DNA of 50,669 nucleotides, taken from assembly GCA_900320345.1 (NCBI GenBank), contig ONRZ01000008.1:1-50669 (forward strand). Reading direction: 5' to 3'. Positions 35,437-42,791 of this stretch are shown here, in pieces. The notes under the pieces are model-generated. The model was not told the DNA's origin. It worked only from the letters and a program-made list of their open reading frames with translations, and did no database searches. Each line of letters starts with the position of its first letter. The stretch's first letter is position 1. The stretch comes from an uncultured Lachnospiraceae bacterium (GTDB taxonomy: Bacteria > Bacillota > Clostridia > Lachnospirales > Lachnospiraceae). Both the position numbers and the translations under genes were made by a program.

Positions 35437-37368
35437 TCAGATAAACCCAAGCTTCCTGCTAAACTGACCGAGTTCCGCACTCCTCTTCTCCTTAAGGGCA
35501 TCGATGGTGCAGATGATATCCTCGGCAGTAACGGTATTCAGCTCCTTATCGCTTATGGAATCCGGATCCTTTCCCGCCACCCTTTCGGCCACCGAACGCT
35601 CACAGTGCTCTAAGAACACACGGGCCTCACGGCCGTTTCCGAAGTCGGACTCATTTTGCCTTATTTTAAAATACTCTGCTATCTTTACATCATTTTCCCC
35701 AGAAAGCTTAATGGATGATAGTTCTGCCAGGCGATGTATGATCTCGACCATGTTATCGGGTGTGTAGGAATCAAAGTAGATCGTCGAATTTATCCTGCTG
35801 CTTATCCCGGGATTTGATACAAGAAACTTATGCATGAGATTGTTCTTCTTAGATACGTTTCTTCCGCCATATCCCGCAAAAATGACCAGCTTATCCGTCG
35901 CGTGATCCTCAAGTTCCACAGCAAGCTGCGCGAGTGCTTCCTGTGAATATGAATCCATTCCGCCTTCGGATTCCGAGCCACATGCAAGTGAATAAGCTTC
36001 ATCAATGAAGATCGCATCATACTGCTGGAACAGGGCATGTACCTTCGGCGCCGTCTGGCCAACAAAAGCTCCCTTAAGCTGGGCTCCCGTAACCGATACG
36101 AAACGGTTGCCGTTTATGAGCCCCTCCTTCTGCATCATGTTTGACATCATTTTTGCCACCGTTGTTTTGGCTGTTCCCGGAGCTCCCAGAAAAAGATGGA
36201 CATTATGGAACCTTGAATTCCTGATCCCTCTTGCTTCCCGCATCTTAACATATCTGAGCATATTGATAATATTGTTTACCTGCTTCTTAACCTCCTCCAT
36301 ACCGACCAGTTCGGCATCCAGAGTCTTTTCCGTGTCGCCGGCCATCCTGTCGATCAGCTTCTTAAGTCCCAGTTTCTCAAAGCAGTCACTCTTCAAACAG
36401 TCCGGTGCCCCCGTGTGGACAAGGTACTCCATTATCTTCTCATATTCCCTGCAGGGATACTGGCTGTTTATCTTACTCAGCTTATCCGCAAGAAGAGGAA
36501 CATCAACCGTCCCGGAAAACTTAAACCCATGCCTTGCGGCCGCATCCTCAAGCAGCTTTCTGTAATAGTGCAAGATCACATCCGCTTTCTCATCCACTCT
36601 GAAACTGTTTGCGGTATATTCAAGCGATGCGGTCACTATCGAATAATCATCCTCCCGGATATCCCTGTCGATCACAAGGACATATACGTGCTCATTGCCG
36701 GAAAATCGCTTAAGGCATTCTATCTCGTGATGCATAAGAAGTTCACCGGAGTACGGCGGAAAATCTCCATGGACATTACGCTTTATAACACACACCGAAT
36801 AATCTTCCAGATTGTTCCACCAGGGCTCGATCTTCCTGCCGTTGTTCTGCAGTTCCATATTCAGCATACCGAAACCGTATCCGTAACTCTTGTTATTCTC
36901 CATAACAACTTCTTCCAGATCGATGATGGGTATCCTGTAAAAACACTCCTCATAGTCGGGCATGGGATCATCTTCAAACAACTCATCCTCCTCAAAGATA
37001 TAATCCTCATCACCATTTTCAAGATCGTACTCTTTGGCATGATCATCATCCGCATAGTCATCCATGATCTCCGTCTCATCGTATCCTGTATTTTCGGCAA
37101 ATATCCCGGCCAGATATGCCACTGCCCTCAAGCCGTCCTCTTCCGTAGGTGCCGTTATCATGTTATATCTTGTTCCTTTCAGATCAAGCGTTTCAACAAA
37201 TGATTCATAGATCCTTGCACCGTTTTTCAGATCATCGTTAAACTGCTGTCTCCCGAAGTTCTTGTGAAGCTGCAGATATCTTGCCATCTGCTTATGTCCC
37301 TTCCCGATGTAGATTGTCTTTATATCCGGCGACGCTATATTAAAACCCTTCTTCACCTTCTTAGCCAT
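35437..37368 (-). CDS. CbbX/SpoVK-type AAA+ ATPase with unusual N-terminal region, next to clpP
   Basis: A 643-residue protein. The first 340 residues match nothing I recognise; they include an acidic stretch at about 97-140 (IMDDYADDDHAKEYDLENGD and onward) and a mixed alpha/beta region after it. The AAA+ module (about 350-600) has Walker A GAPGTAKTT at 395-403, GAFVGQTAPKVHALF, Walker B AIFIDEAYSL at 452-461, and a Sensor 1-like LVIFAGYGG, as in CbbX and SpoVK. The chain ends SRKLGFI, with an LGF tripeptide like that in ClpP-binding loops, but at the C-terminus. It starts 20 bases after the clpP stop and is probably co-transcribed with it. The role is unknown; an unfoldase working with that ClpP is an inference. 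Confidence 0.85.
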   Translation of the reverse strand: MAKKVKKGFNIASPDIKTIYIGKGHKQMARYLQLHKNFGRQQFNDDLKNGARIYESFVETLDLKGTRYNMITAPTEEDGLRAVAYLAGIFAENTGYDETEIMDDYADDDHAKEYDLENGDEDYIFEEDELFEDDPMPDYEECFYRIPIIDLEEVVMENNKSYGYGFGMLNMELQNNGRKIEPWWNNLEDYSVCVIKRNVHGDFPPYSGELLMHHEIECLKRFSGNEHVYVLVIDRDIREDDYSIVTASLEYTANSFRVDEKADVILHYYRKLLEDAAARHGFKFSGTVDVPLLADKLSKINSQYPCREYEKIMEYLVHTGAPDCLKSDCFEKLGLKKLIDRMAGDTEKTLDAELVGMEEVKKQVNNIINMLRYVKMREARGIRNSRFHNVHLFLGAPGTAKTTVAKMMSNMMQKEGLINGNRFVSVTGAQLKGAFVGQTAPKVHALFQQYDAIFIDEAYSLACGSESEGGMDSYSQEALAQLAVELEDHATDKLVIFAGYGGRNVSKKNNLMHKFLVSNPGISSRINSTIYFDSYTPDNMVEIIHRLAELSSIKLSGENDVKIAEYFKIRQNESDFGNGREARVFLEHCERSVAERVAGKDPDSISDKELNTVTAEDIICTIDALKEKRSAELGQFSRKLGFI

Positions 37369-37388
37369 AATCTGCTTATCCTCCTTAT

Positions 37389-37949
37389 TTAACCGTTCAT
37401 ACGATCCACGATCCCGAAATCAAGCGCTTCTTTTGCACTCATCCAATGATCGCGGTCGGTAGCCTCTTCTATCTCTTCGATCGGCTTATTGCAATTTTTT
37501 GAAAGTATCCTGTTTAGTTCCTCTCTCAGATACTTAATATGCGATGCGGCTATCATGATATCTTCTGCCTGTCCGCCCACACCGCCTGATGGCTGATGTA
37601 TCATGACCTCACTGTGCGGGAGCACAACCCTGTCACCCTTATGTCCCGCCGAGAGCAGTACCGCCGCCATGCTTGCGGCCCTTCCCACGCATATTGTTGA
37701 TACGGGACTCCGAAGCGACCGTATCGTATCATATATCGCCAGCCCCGCACTTACCTCGCCTCCCGGACTGTTGATGTAGAGGTTTATACCGTCATTACCG
37801 CTGCTGTCAAGGTACAGCAGCTGCGATATGACCGATGCAGCCATTTCATCGTTGATCTCTCCCGTGAGCAGGACTATCCTGTTATCGAGATTCATTGAAA
37901 AAATATCCATCCTGCCGTTTTCGTTGCACACTATCGGATTAAGTACCAT
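37389..37949 (-). CDS. clpP: Divergent ClpP-family serine protease
   Basis: A 186-residue ClpP with the full catalytic triad at normal spacing: Ser93 in GRAASMAAVL, His118 in EVMIHQPSGG, Asp167 in TDRDHWMSAKEA. It keeps the oxyanion-loop INSPGGEVSAGLAIYDT. The N-terminus (MVLNPIVCNENGRMDIFSMN) lacks the SYDIYSRLL block of the usual housekeeping ClpP, and the active-site segment reads GRAASMA where MAASMGA is typical. It therefore looks like a second, alternative ClpP. Usual neighbours tig and clpX are absent; instead it is followed after 20 bases by a CbbX-type AAA+ gene. AAGGAGG precedes the ATG. Confidence 0.93.
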   Translation of the reverse strand: MVLNPIVCNENGRMDIFSMNLDNRIVLLTGEINDEMAASVISQLLYLDSSGNDGINLYINSPGGEVSAGLAIYDTIRSLRSPVSTICVGRAASMAAVLLSAGHKGDRVVLPHSEVMIHQPSGGVGGQAEDIMIAASHIKYLREELNRILSKNCNKPIEEIEEATDRDHWMSAKEALDFGIVDRMNG

Positions 37950-37990
37950 AAATACCTCCTTATCAGCTTATCTGTATCGGTTACAGCGTA

Positions 37991-38033
37991 AGTATAAAGG
38001 AAGAGCCGCCGGCATTACGGACAAATATGTCCG
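37991..38033 (-). promoter_or_regulatory. clpP promoter region with palindromic operator
   Basis: A -10-like TATACT lies at 37991-37996. About 20 bases upstream is the perfect palindrome CGGACA-N4-TGTCCG (38018-38033), overlapping the expected -35 area, where no good -35 hexamer is seen. The arrangement suggests binding of a dimeric regulator. The regulator is not identified. Confidence 0.5.
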
Positions 38034-38050
38034 CAGAGAAATATTTCCAT

Positions 38051-38087
38051 AAAAAAAGCTTCTGCATTTTACATGCAAAAGCTTTCC
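38051..38087 (-). terminator. Terminator after the DUF1189-like gene
   Basis: On the minus strand AAGCTTTTGCAT pairs with ATGCAGAAGCTT (one G-T pair) around GTAA, followed by TTTTTTT. It lies 22 bases after the stop at 38110 and separates that gene from clpP. Confidence 0.92.
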
Positions 38088-38109
38088 AAAATATCCGTTT
38101 TAGCTCTTA

Positions 38110-38898
38110 TCATGATACGATATCATACTCCGCATCATCTTTTCGGTAGAAATTCAAGACAAGTGCTATCATTGCAAGCTGAAGTATAAGATTCACCCAG
38201 AAGTTTACGGACAGACCGAATTTTTCCACAACATACACGACTACATATACCGGAAACTTCGCAAGGACAGTAAGACGGAAACGCTCGGTATTATCAAGCT
38301 CAAAACCAAAGAACTGCTTTGCCATAAAGGATGCGGGCAGTTGAAGGATAACGGCTGCAAGATAGTAAAAACCGATAGATACGAAAGCCGAGAAAACGAA
38401 AAAGACCATCATTGCAGGCTTGAGCATCGGAAGCCATCTGTTGCATACTATATCTTTCGATACCTTAAAGTTCGGAAAATCCGAGTATTTAAGCACCCTT
38501 GTCTGTCCTTCGGAATACATCCCGGCCGAATCCCTTCCGAACAGCATGATCGAGGTTTTGTTACCGTTCCTAACTTTTTCCTCCAACATGGCAGCGGTTA
38601 TGCCGCTCAGCTCCTCGCTTACTTCCACATAGACATCTTCATCATCATAAACGAACGGTTCCGCTATCGTAAGCGCACTGTCTCTTAATTCAAAATCGGG
38701 CAGTCCTTTCTCAAGTTCACTCCTCATATCCTCTATGGCGTTCGATGCCACAAACCCGGTTATGATATTGAGTATCAAAAACCATATAAGAAGTGCCGCA
38801 AATACCCTGCCGCCTTTCTCATTTACAAGTTCCCTGTATTTTTGCGGTATAAAAGTAAATACCGGTATTGAAAAAAAATTGATCCTGCCTTCGTTCAT
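38110..38898 (-). CDS. Membrane protein, DUF1189-like
   Basis: A 262-residue protein with an N-terminal helix (VFAALLIWFLILNIITGFVA, about 32-51), a soluble region of about 100 residues and three or four helices at the C-terminus (MMVFFVFSAFVSIGFYYLAA, KFPVYVVVYVVEKFG, FWVNLILQLAMIALVLNFY). The layout and the GLPDFELRDSALTIAEPFVY segment resemble DUF1189 proteins of Firmicutes. The function is unknown. It starts 29 bases after typA and ends in a strong terminator, so it is probably the last gene of the typA unit. Confidence 0.75.
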   Translation of the reverse strand: MNEGRINFFSIPVFTFIPQKYRELVNEKGGRVFAALLIWFLILNIITGFVASNAIEDMRSELEKGLPDFELRDSALTIAEPFVYDDEDVYVEVSEELSGITAAMLEEKVRNGNKTSIMLFGRDSAGMYSEGQTRVLKYSDFPNFKVSKDIVCNRWLPMLKPAMMVFFVFSAFVSIGFYYLAAVILQLPASFMAKQFFGFELDNTERFRLTVLAKFPVYVVVYVVEKFGLSVNFWVNLILQLAMIALVLNFYRKDDAEYDIVS

Positions 38899-38927
38899 CT
38901 CATGCCTTCCTTTATAACCTGTTCAAA

Positions 38928-40760
38928 CTATTCCTTACGGAAACCCGCTCTCTTACGGAGTGTGGGATCAAGTATCTTCTTTCTTATGCGAAGGTTCTCG
39001 GGAGTTATCTCAAGGAGTTCATCCGCATCGATAAATTCAAGTGCCTGCTCAAGACTTAAGATCTTGGGCGGAGTAAGGCGGAGCGCTTCATCGGAACCCG
39101 ATGCACGGGTATTCGTAAGCTGCTTTTTCTTACATACGTTTATCTCAACATCTTCGGGTTTGCCGTTCTGCCCGACTACCATTCCCGAATATACCTTTTC
39201 GCCGGGTCCTATGAACAGTGTTCCGCGCTCCTGCGCATTGAACAGTCCGTAGGTTATCGATTCTCCCGTTTCGAATGCTATAAGGGAGCCCTGTTTACGA
39301 TACTGGATATCACCCTTGTAAGGTGCGTATTCATCAAAGATCGTGTTTATTATACCGTTACCCTTGGTATCTGTCATGAACTCACCGCGGTATCCGATAA
39401 GTCCGCGCGCGGGTATGGAAAATTCAAGTCTTGTATAACCTCCGGTTATCGGTGTCATATTCTGGAGTTCGCCCTTCCTCTGTCCCAGTTTTTCAATGAC
39501 GATACCGGTAAATTCTTCCGGCACATCTATGTATGCCACTTCCATGGGCTCGGTCTTTCTTCCCTTGCTGTCCTGTCTGTACAGCACCTCTGCCTTGCTT
39601 ACCGCGAATTCATAACCTTCGCGCCGCATATTCTCTATAAGCACAGAAAGATGCAGTTCGCCGCGGCCCGATACCTTAAAACAGTCGGGAGAATCGGTCT
39701 CTTCCACACGCAGCGAAACATCCGTGTTAAGTTCCTTGAACAGCCTCTCCCTTATATGTCTTGAGGTAACATACTTTCCCTCCTGCCCTGCAAGAGGAGA
39801 ATCATTTACCATGAAGTTCATTGCGATCGTCGGCTCAGAGATCTTCTGGAAAGGTATGGGCTCTATGGCATCAGGCGCACAGATCGTATCGCCTATATGG
39901 ATATCCGCTATTCCCGATATCGCGACTATGGAACCTATCGATGCTTCCCTGACATTGACCTTGTTAAGTCCGTCATATTCATAAAGCGCGCTCACCTTGA
40001 CCTTCTTCTGCTTGTCGGGTTCGTGTGCGTTTACGATGACCGCTTCCTGGTTTACCCTGATCACACCGTTTGACACCTTGCCAACACCGATACGGCCGAC
40101 ATAATCATTGTAATCTATCGTGCTTATGAGCACCTGGGTACCCGCATCGGGATCGCCTTCGGGCGCCGGTATATAATCAAGTATAGCTTCAAACAGCGGG
40201 ACCATGTTGGGTCCTATATTGTCGGGATCCGTCCCCGACTGGCCGTTCTTGGCGGAAGCATAGATGAAAGGACAGTCAAGCTGCTTATCATCGGCATCCA
40301 GATCCATGAACAGTTCGAGCACCTCATCCACAACTTCGCTGCAGCGCGCCTCGGGCCTGTCTATCTTATTAACGCATACAATTACCGGAAGCTTTAATGC
40401 CAGTGCCTTCTTAAGCACGAACTTCGTCTGCGGCATGGTACCCTCAAATGCATCCACAACCAGCACGGCGCCGTCTACCATTTTGAGCACGCGCTCCACT
40501 TCTCCTCCGAAATCCGCATGTCCCGGGGTGTCCACTATATTTATCTTGGTATTTTTATAGGTGACTGCCGTGTTCTTCGAAAGAATGGTGATACCGCGCT
40601 CACGCTCGATATCGTTTGAATCCATGACACGTTCCGCAACCTCCTGATTTTCCCTGAATACGCCGCTCTGCTTTAACAGTTCGTCAACCAATGTAGTCTT
40701 ACCGTGATCTACATGGGCTATTATCGCGATATTTCTTATATCTTCTCTTTTAGTTAACAT
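38928..40760 (-). CDS. typA: Ribosome-associated GTPase TypA/BipA
   Basis: Translational GTPase that aids ribosome assembly and stress adaptation. The 610-residue protein has G1 AHVDHGKTTL, switch I ERERGITILSKNTAV, G3 DTPGHADFGGEV and G4 VNKIDRP. The C-terminal domain specific to TypA contains PARGLIGYRGEFMTDTKGNG and IGPGEKVYSGMVVGQ. Length and motif order are those of the family. It has its own promoter (40802-40831). Confidence 0.97.
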   Translation of the reverse strand: MLTKREDIRNIAIIAHVDHGKTTLVDELLKQSGVFRENQEVAERVMDSNDIERERGITILSKNTAVTYKNTKINIVDTPGHADFGGEVERVLKMVDGAVLVVDAFEGTMPQTKFVLKKALALKLPVIVCVNKIDRPEARCSEVVDEVLELFMDLDADDKQLDCPFIYASAKNGQSGTDPDNIGPNMVPLFEAILDYIPAPEGDPDAGTQVLISTIDYNDYVGRIGVGKVSNGVIRVNQEAVIVNAHEPDKQKKVKVSALYEYDGLNKVNVREASIGSIVAISGIADIHIGDTICAPDAIEPIPFQKISEPTIAMNFMVNDSPLAGQEGKYVTSRHIRERLFKELNTDVSLRVEETDSPDCFKVSGRGELHLSVLIENMRREGYEFAVSKAEVLYRQDSKGRKTEPMEVAYIDVPEEFTGIVIEKLGQRKGELQNMTPITGGYTRLEFSIPARGLIGYRGEFMTDTKGNGIINTIFDEYAPYKGDIQYRKQGSLIAFETGESITYGLFNAQERGTLFIGPGEKVYSGMVVGQNGKPEDVEINVCKKKQLTNTRASGSDEALRLTPPKILSLEQALEFIDADELLEITPENLRIRKKILDPTLRKRAGFRKE

Positions 40761-40801
40761 AATATTGCCTTTCCGTCTCCTGTATTCTTAACAACCGGGT
40801 A

Positions 40802-40831
40802 AGTATATCATATACCATAAGGTTTTTTCAA
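40802..40831 (-). promoter_or_regulatory. typA promoter
   Basis: The -35 TTGAAA (40826-40831) and the -10 TATACT (40802-40807) are 18 bases apart, directly after the yigZ stop. Confidence 0.7.
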
Positions 40832-41476
40832 TTATCGGAACACTATTGCTTCCCCGTCGACTGTACCGTATATACAATCCCTGTCCTTAACCGGTTCTGC
40901 CTGTCCTGATGTGGCTTCCGTTATATCCTTTACCGCCCTGCTCCAATCCTCCGTGGGGATAATGAGCGTAAAGGTCACATTATCCTCATACTTTGCCTCA
41001 AGTACGGTATATCTGTTCTTTTCAAAAATATACTGGAGCTTACCGACTATGGTATAGTCGGCGGTAAGCGAAGCCTGTATACCTTCACGTTTCTCGATCA
41101 GCCTGCAGTTTTCAAGTCCTGCCTTAACTGCAGCCTGATATGCACGTACCAGTCCGCCGGTACCCAGCAGCACTCCGCCGAAATATCTGGTCACAACAAC
41201 GGCAACGTTCCTTACCTCTTCGTTTAACAGCACCTCGAGCATCGGTCTTCCTGCAGTGCCCGCAGGCTCTCCGTCATCGGAACACCTCGTAAGCTCCGCA
41301 TTCTTCCCTATGACAAACGCCGAGCAGTTGTGCCTCGCATCCCAGAATTCCTTCTTCTTCGCATTGATGAAATTTACGGCTTCCTCTTCTGTCTCCACAG
41401 GCTGAACATGACAGATAAAGCGTGACTTTTTCTCCTCGATCTCGCCCGTTCCGCCTTCGTATATACACTTATACAT
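40832..41476 (-). CDS. yigZ: YigZ/IMPACT family protein
   Basis: A 214-residue member of UPF0029 (YigZ/YvyE, related to eukaryotic IMPACT). The N-terminal half has EKKSRFICHVQPVETEEEAV, DARHNCSAFV, CSDDGEPAGTAGRPML and VVTRYFGGVLLGTGGLVRAY, all in family order. The second half is the DUF1949-like domain with a ferredoxin-like fold. Its role in bacteria is not settled; translation-linked or regulatory functions have been suggested for the family. It lies between pyrF and typA, with AAGGA nine bases before the ATG. Confidence 0.93.
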   Translation of the reverse strand: MYKCIYEGGTGEIEEKKSRFICHVQPVETEEEAVNFINAKKKEFWDARHNCSAFVIGKNAELTRCSDDGEPAGTAGRPMLEVLLNEEVRNVAVVVTRYFGGVLLGTGGLVRAYQAAVKAGLENCRLIEKREGIQASLTADYTIVGKLQYIFEKNRYTVLEAKYEDNVTFTLIIPTEDWSRAVKDITEATSGQAEPVKDRDCIYGTVDGEAIVFR

Positions 41477-41498
41477 ATTTATATGTCCTTACATGCAA

Positions 41499-41595
41499 GC
41501 ATGACGATCATCTGGTCTGTTATTAATTGTGAAACACGGATCACTTCGCTTCGCTCCCGTGATCCTGCGGGGCATGACGATCATCTGTTCTGTTA
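41499..41595. repeat. 24-bp direct repeat pair enclosing a hairpin
   Basis: GCATGACGATCATCTGGTCT at 41499 (24-base unit to 41522, ending GTTA) recurs at 41572-41595 with one mismatch (G to T). Between the copies, GGATCAC (41538-41544) pairs with GTGATCC (41559-41565) around a loop of TTCGCTTCGCTCCC. The whole lies in the 170-base gap after pyrF. It may be the remains of a small duplicated element. Confidence 0.65.
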
Positions 41596-41604
41596 CCCTA
41601 TTGT

Positions 41605-41643
41605 GTCATAAGGAATCCACCGCAAGCGGTCCTCCCTTATGAC
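41605..41643 (-). terminator. Hairpin after pyrF
   Basis: GTCATAAGG (41605-41613) pairs with CCTTATGAC (41635-41643), and inside it ACCGC-AA-GCGGT forms a second stem. It begins four bases after the pyrF stop. No T-run follows, so termination would be weak. Confidence 0.5.
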
Positions 41644-41646
41644 GAA

Positions 41647-42576
41647 TCACATGGCGTTCTCGGCGATATCTTTTCTCATGTCTATCACTGCTGCCCTGGA
41701 AGCATCCGCATAATTCAGTTCCCCGAACCTTGAATACTTCTCATTGGTATATGCCGCGATTATCCCGCGGGATGAGTTTATGATGGCACCGAGCCCATCC
41801 TTATTGAAGAAGTGCTTAAGGTCTGCTCCCTTTCCGCCCTGCGCTCCGTAACCGGGTACAAGGATATAAGTCTTTGGCATGAGTTCGCGCAGGATCCTAC
41901 CCTGTTCGGGATAGGTCGCTCCTACCACAGCACCGACATAACTGTACTTATCTCCCATGCAGGACTCGCCCCATTTTGCAACCTGCTCTCCTACTATCTC
42001 GTATAAAGGCCGCTCTCCCGCATCCGAGAGCTTGCGGTCCTGAAATTCGCCGCTGCTCGGATTCGAAGTCTTAACGAGCACGAATATGCCTTTCTTCTCT
42101 TCTCGACAGATATTTATGAAAGGATTTACACCGTCCGATCCAAGATAAGGATTAACGGTAACAAAGTCCTCATCAAATCCGTAATATGCCTGCGAGCCGA
42201 CACTTACTTTTCCAAGATGTCCAACAGCATATGCCTCGGAAGTCGATCCGATGTCCCCGCGCTTAATATCACCTATCACCACAAGATCCCTGTCCTTGCA
42301 GTAATCTATAGTTTTCTTAAACGCAATAAGTCCCGGGATCCCGAACTGTTCATACATTGCTATCTGCGGCTTGACTGCCGGGATGAGATCGTATATTGCA
42401 TCGATTATCCCCTTATTGTACTGCCATATGGCCTCCCCGGCGCCTTCAAGCGTTTCTCCGAATTCCTTAAATGCAGCCCTCTTTATATGTTCCGGGATAT
42501 ACTTCATCATCGGATCCAAGCCGACAACTATAGGTGCATTTGTATTCTTTATATTTTCTATCAACTTGTTTATCAT
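41647..42576 (-). CDS. pyrF: Orotidine 5'-phosphate decarboxylase
   Basis: Makes UMP from OMP, the last step of pyrimidine synthesis. At 309 residues it is the longer bacterial type. It starts MINKLIENIKNTNAPIVVGL and shows GLDPMMKYIP, VIGDIKRGDIGSTSEAYA with the catalytic Asp-Lys-Asp pattern, and VNPYLGSDGVNPF. AGGAGG precedes the ATG at 42576; a start 36 bases upstream (42612) adds a non-conserved segment. It is transcribed away from nrdD, after its terminator. Confidence 0.95.
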   Translation of the reverse strand: MINKLIENIKNTNAPIVVGLDPMMKYIPEHIKRAAFKEFGETLEGAGEAIWQYNKGIIDAIYDLIPAVKPQIAMYEQFGIPGLIAFKKTIDYCKDRDLVVIGDIKRGDIGSTSEAYAVGHLGKVSVGSQAYYGFDEDFVTVNPYLGSDGVNPFINICREEKKGIFVLVKTSNPSSGEFQDRKLSDAGERPLYEIVGEQVAKWGESCMGDKYSYVGAVVGATYPEQGRILRELMPKTYILVPGYGAQGGKGADLKHFFNKDGLGAIINSSRGIIAAYTNEKYSRFGELNYADASRAAVIDMRKDIAENAM

Positions 42577-42737
42577 GCTTTCCGTTCCTCCTGAAATGAT
42601 ATGTGCTGCCATTTTTTCGTCGGCGACCGGTCTGCATCATAATGAATACCATGCAAGTAAAAGAGCGATCCGGTTTTCTGCTCATAAAAATGACCGTACG
42701 ACATGATAGTTTAGCACAGCAACTGTCTTTGGGCAAA

Positions 42738-42776
42738 TAAAAAAGGAACGGTTCTTAACACTAAAGAACCGTCCCC
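42738..42776 (-). terminator. Terminator of nrdD
   Basis: GGACGGTTCTT pairs with AAGAACCGTTCC around TAGTGTT on the minus strand (42745-42776), followed by TTTTTTATTT. It starts 16 bases after the nrdD stop. The GGGACGGTTCTT hairpin type is widespread in Clostridia intergenic regions. Confidence 0.92.
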
Positions 42777-42791
42777 ATGTCTTATTATGTT

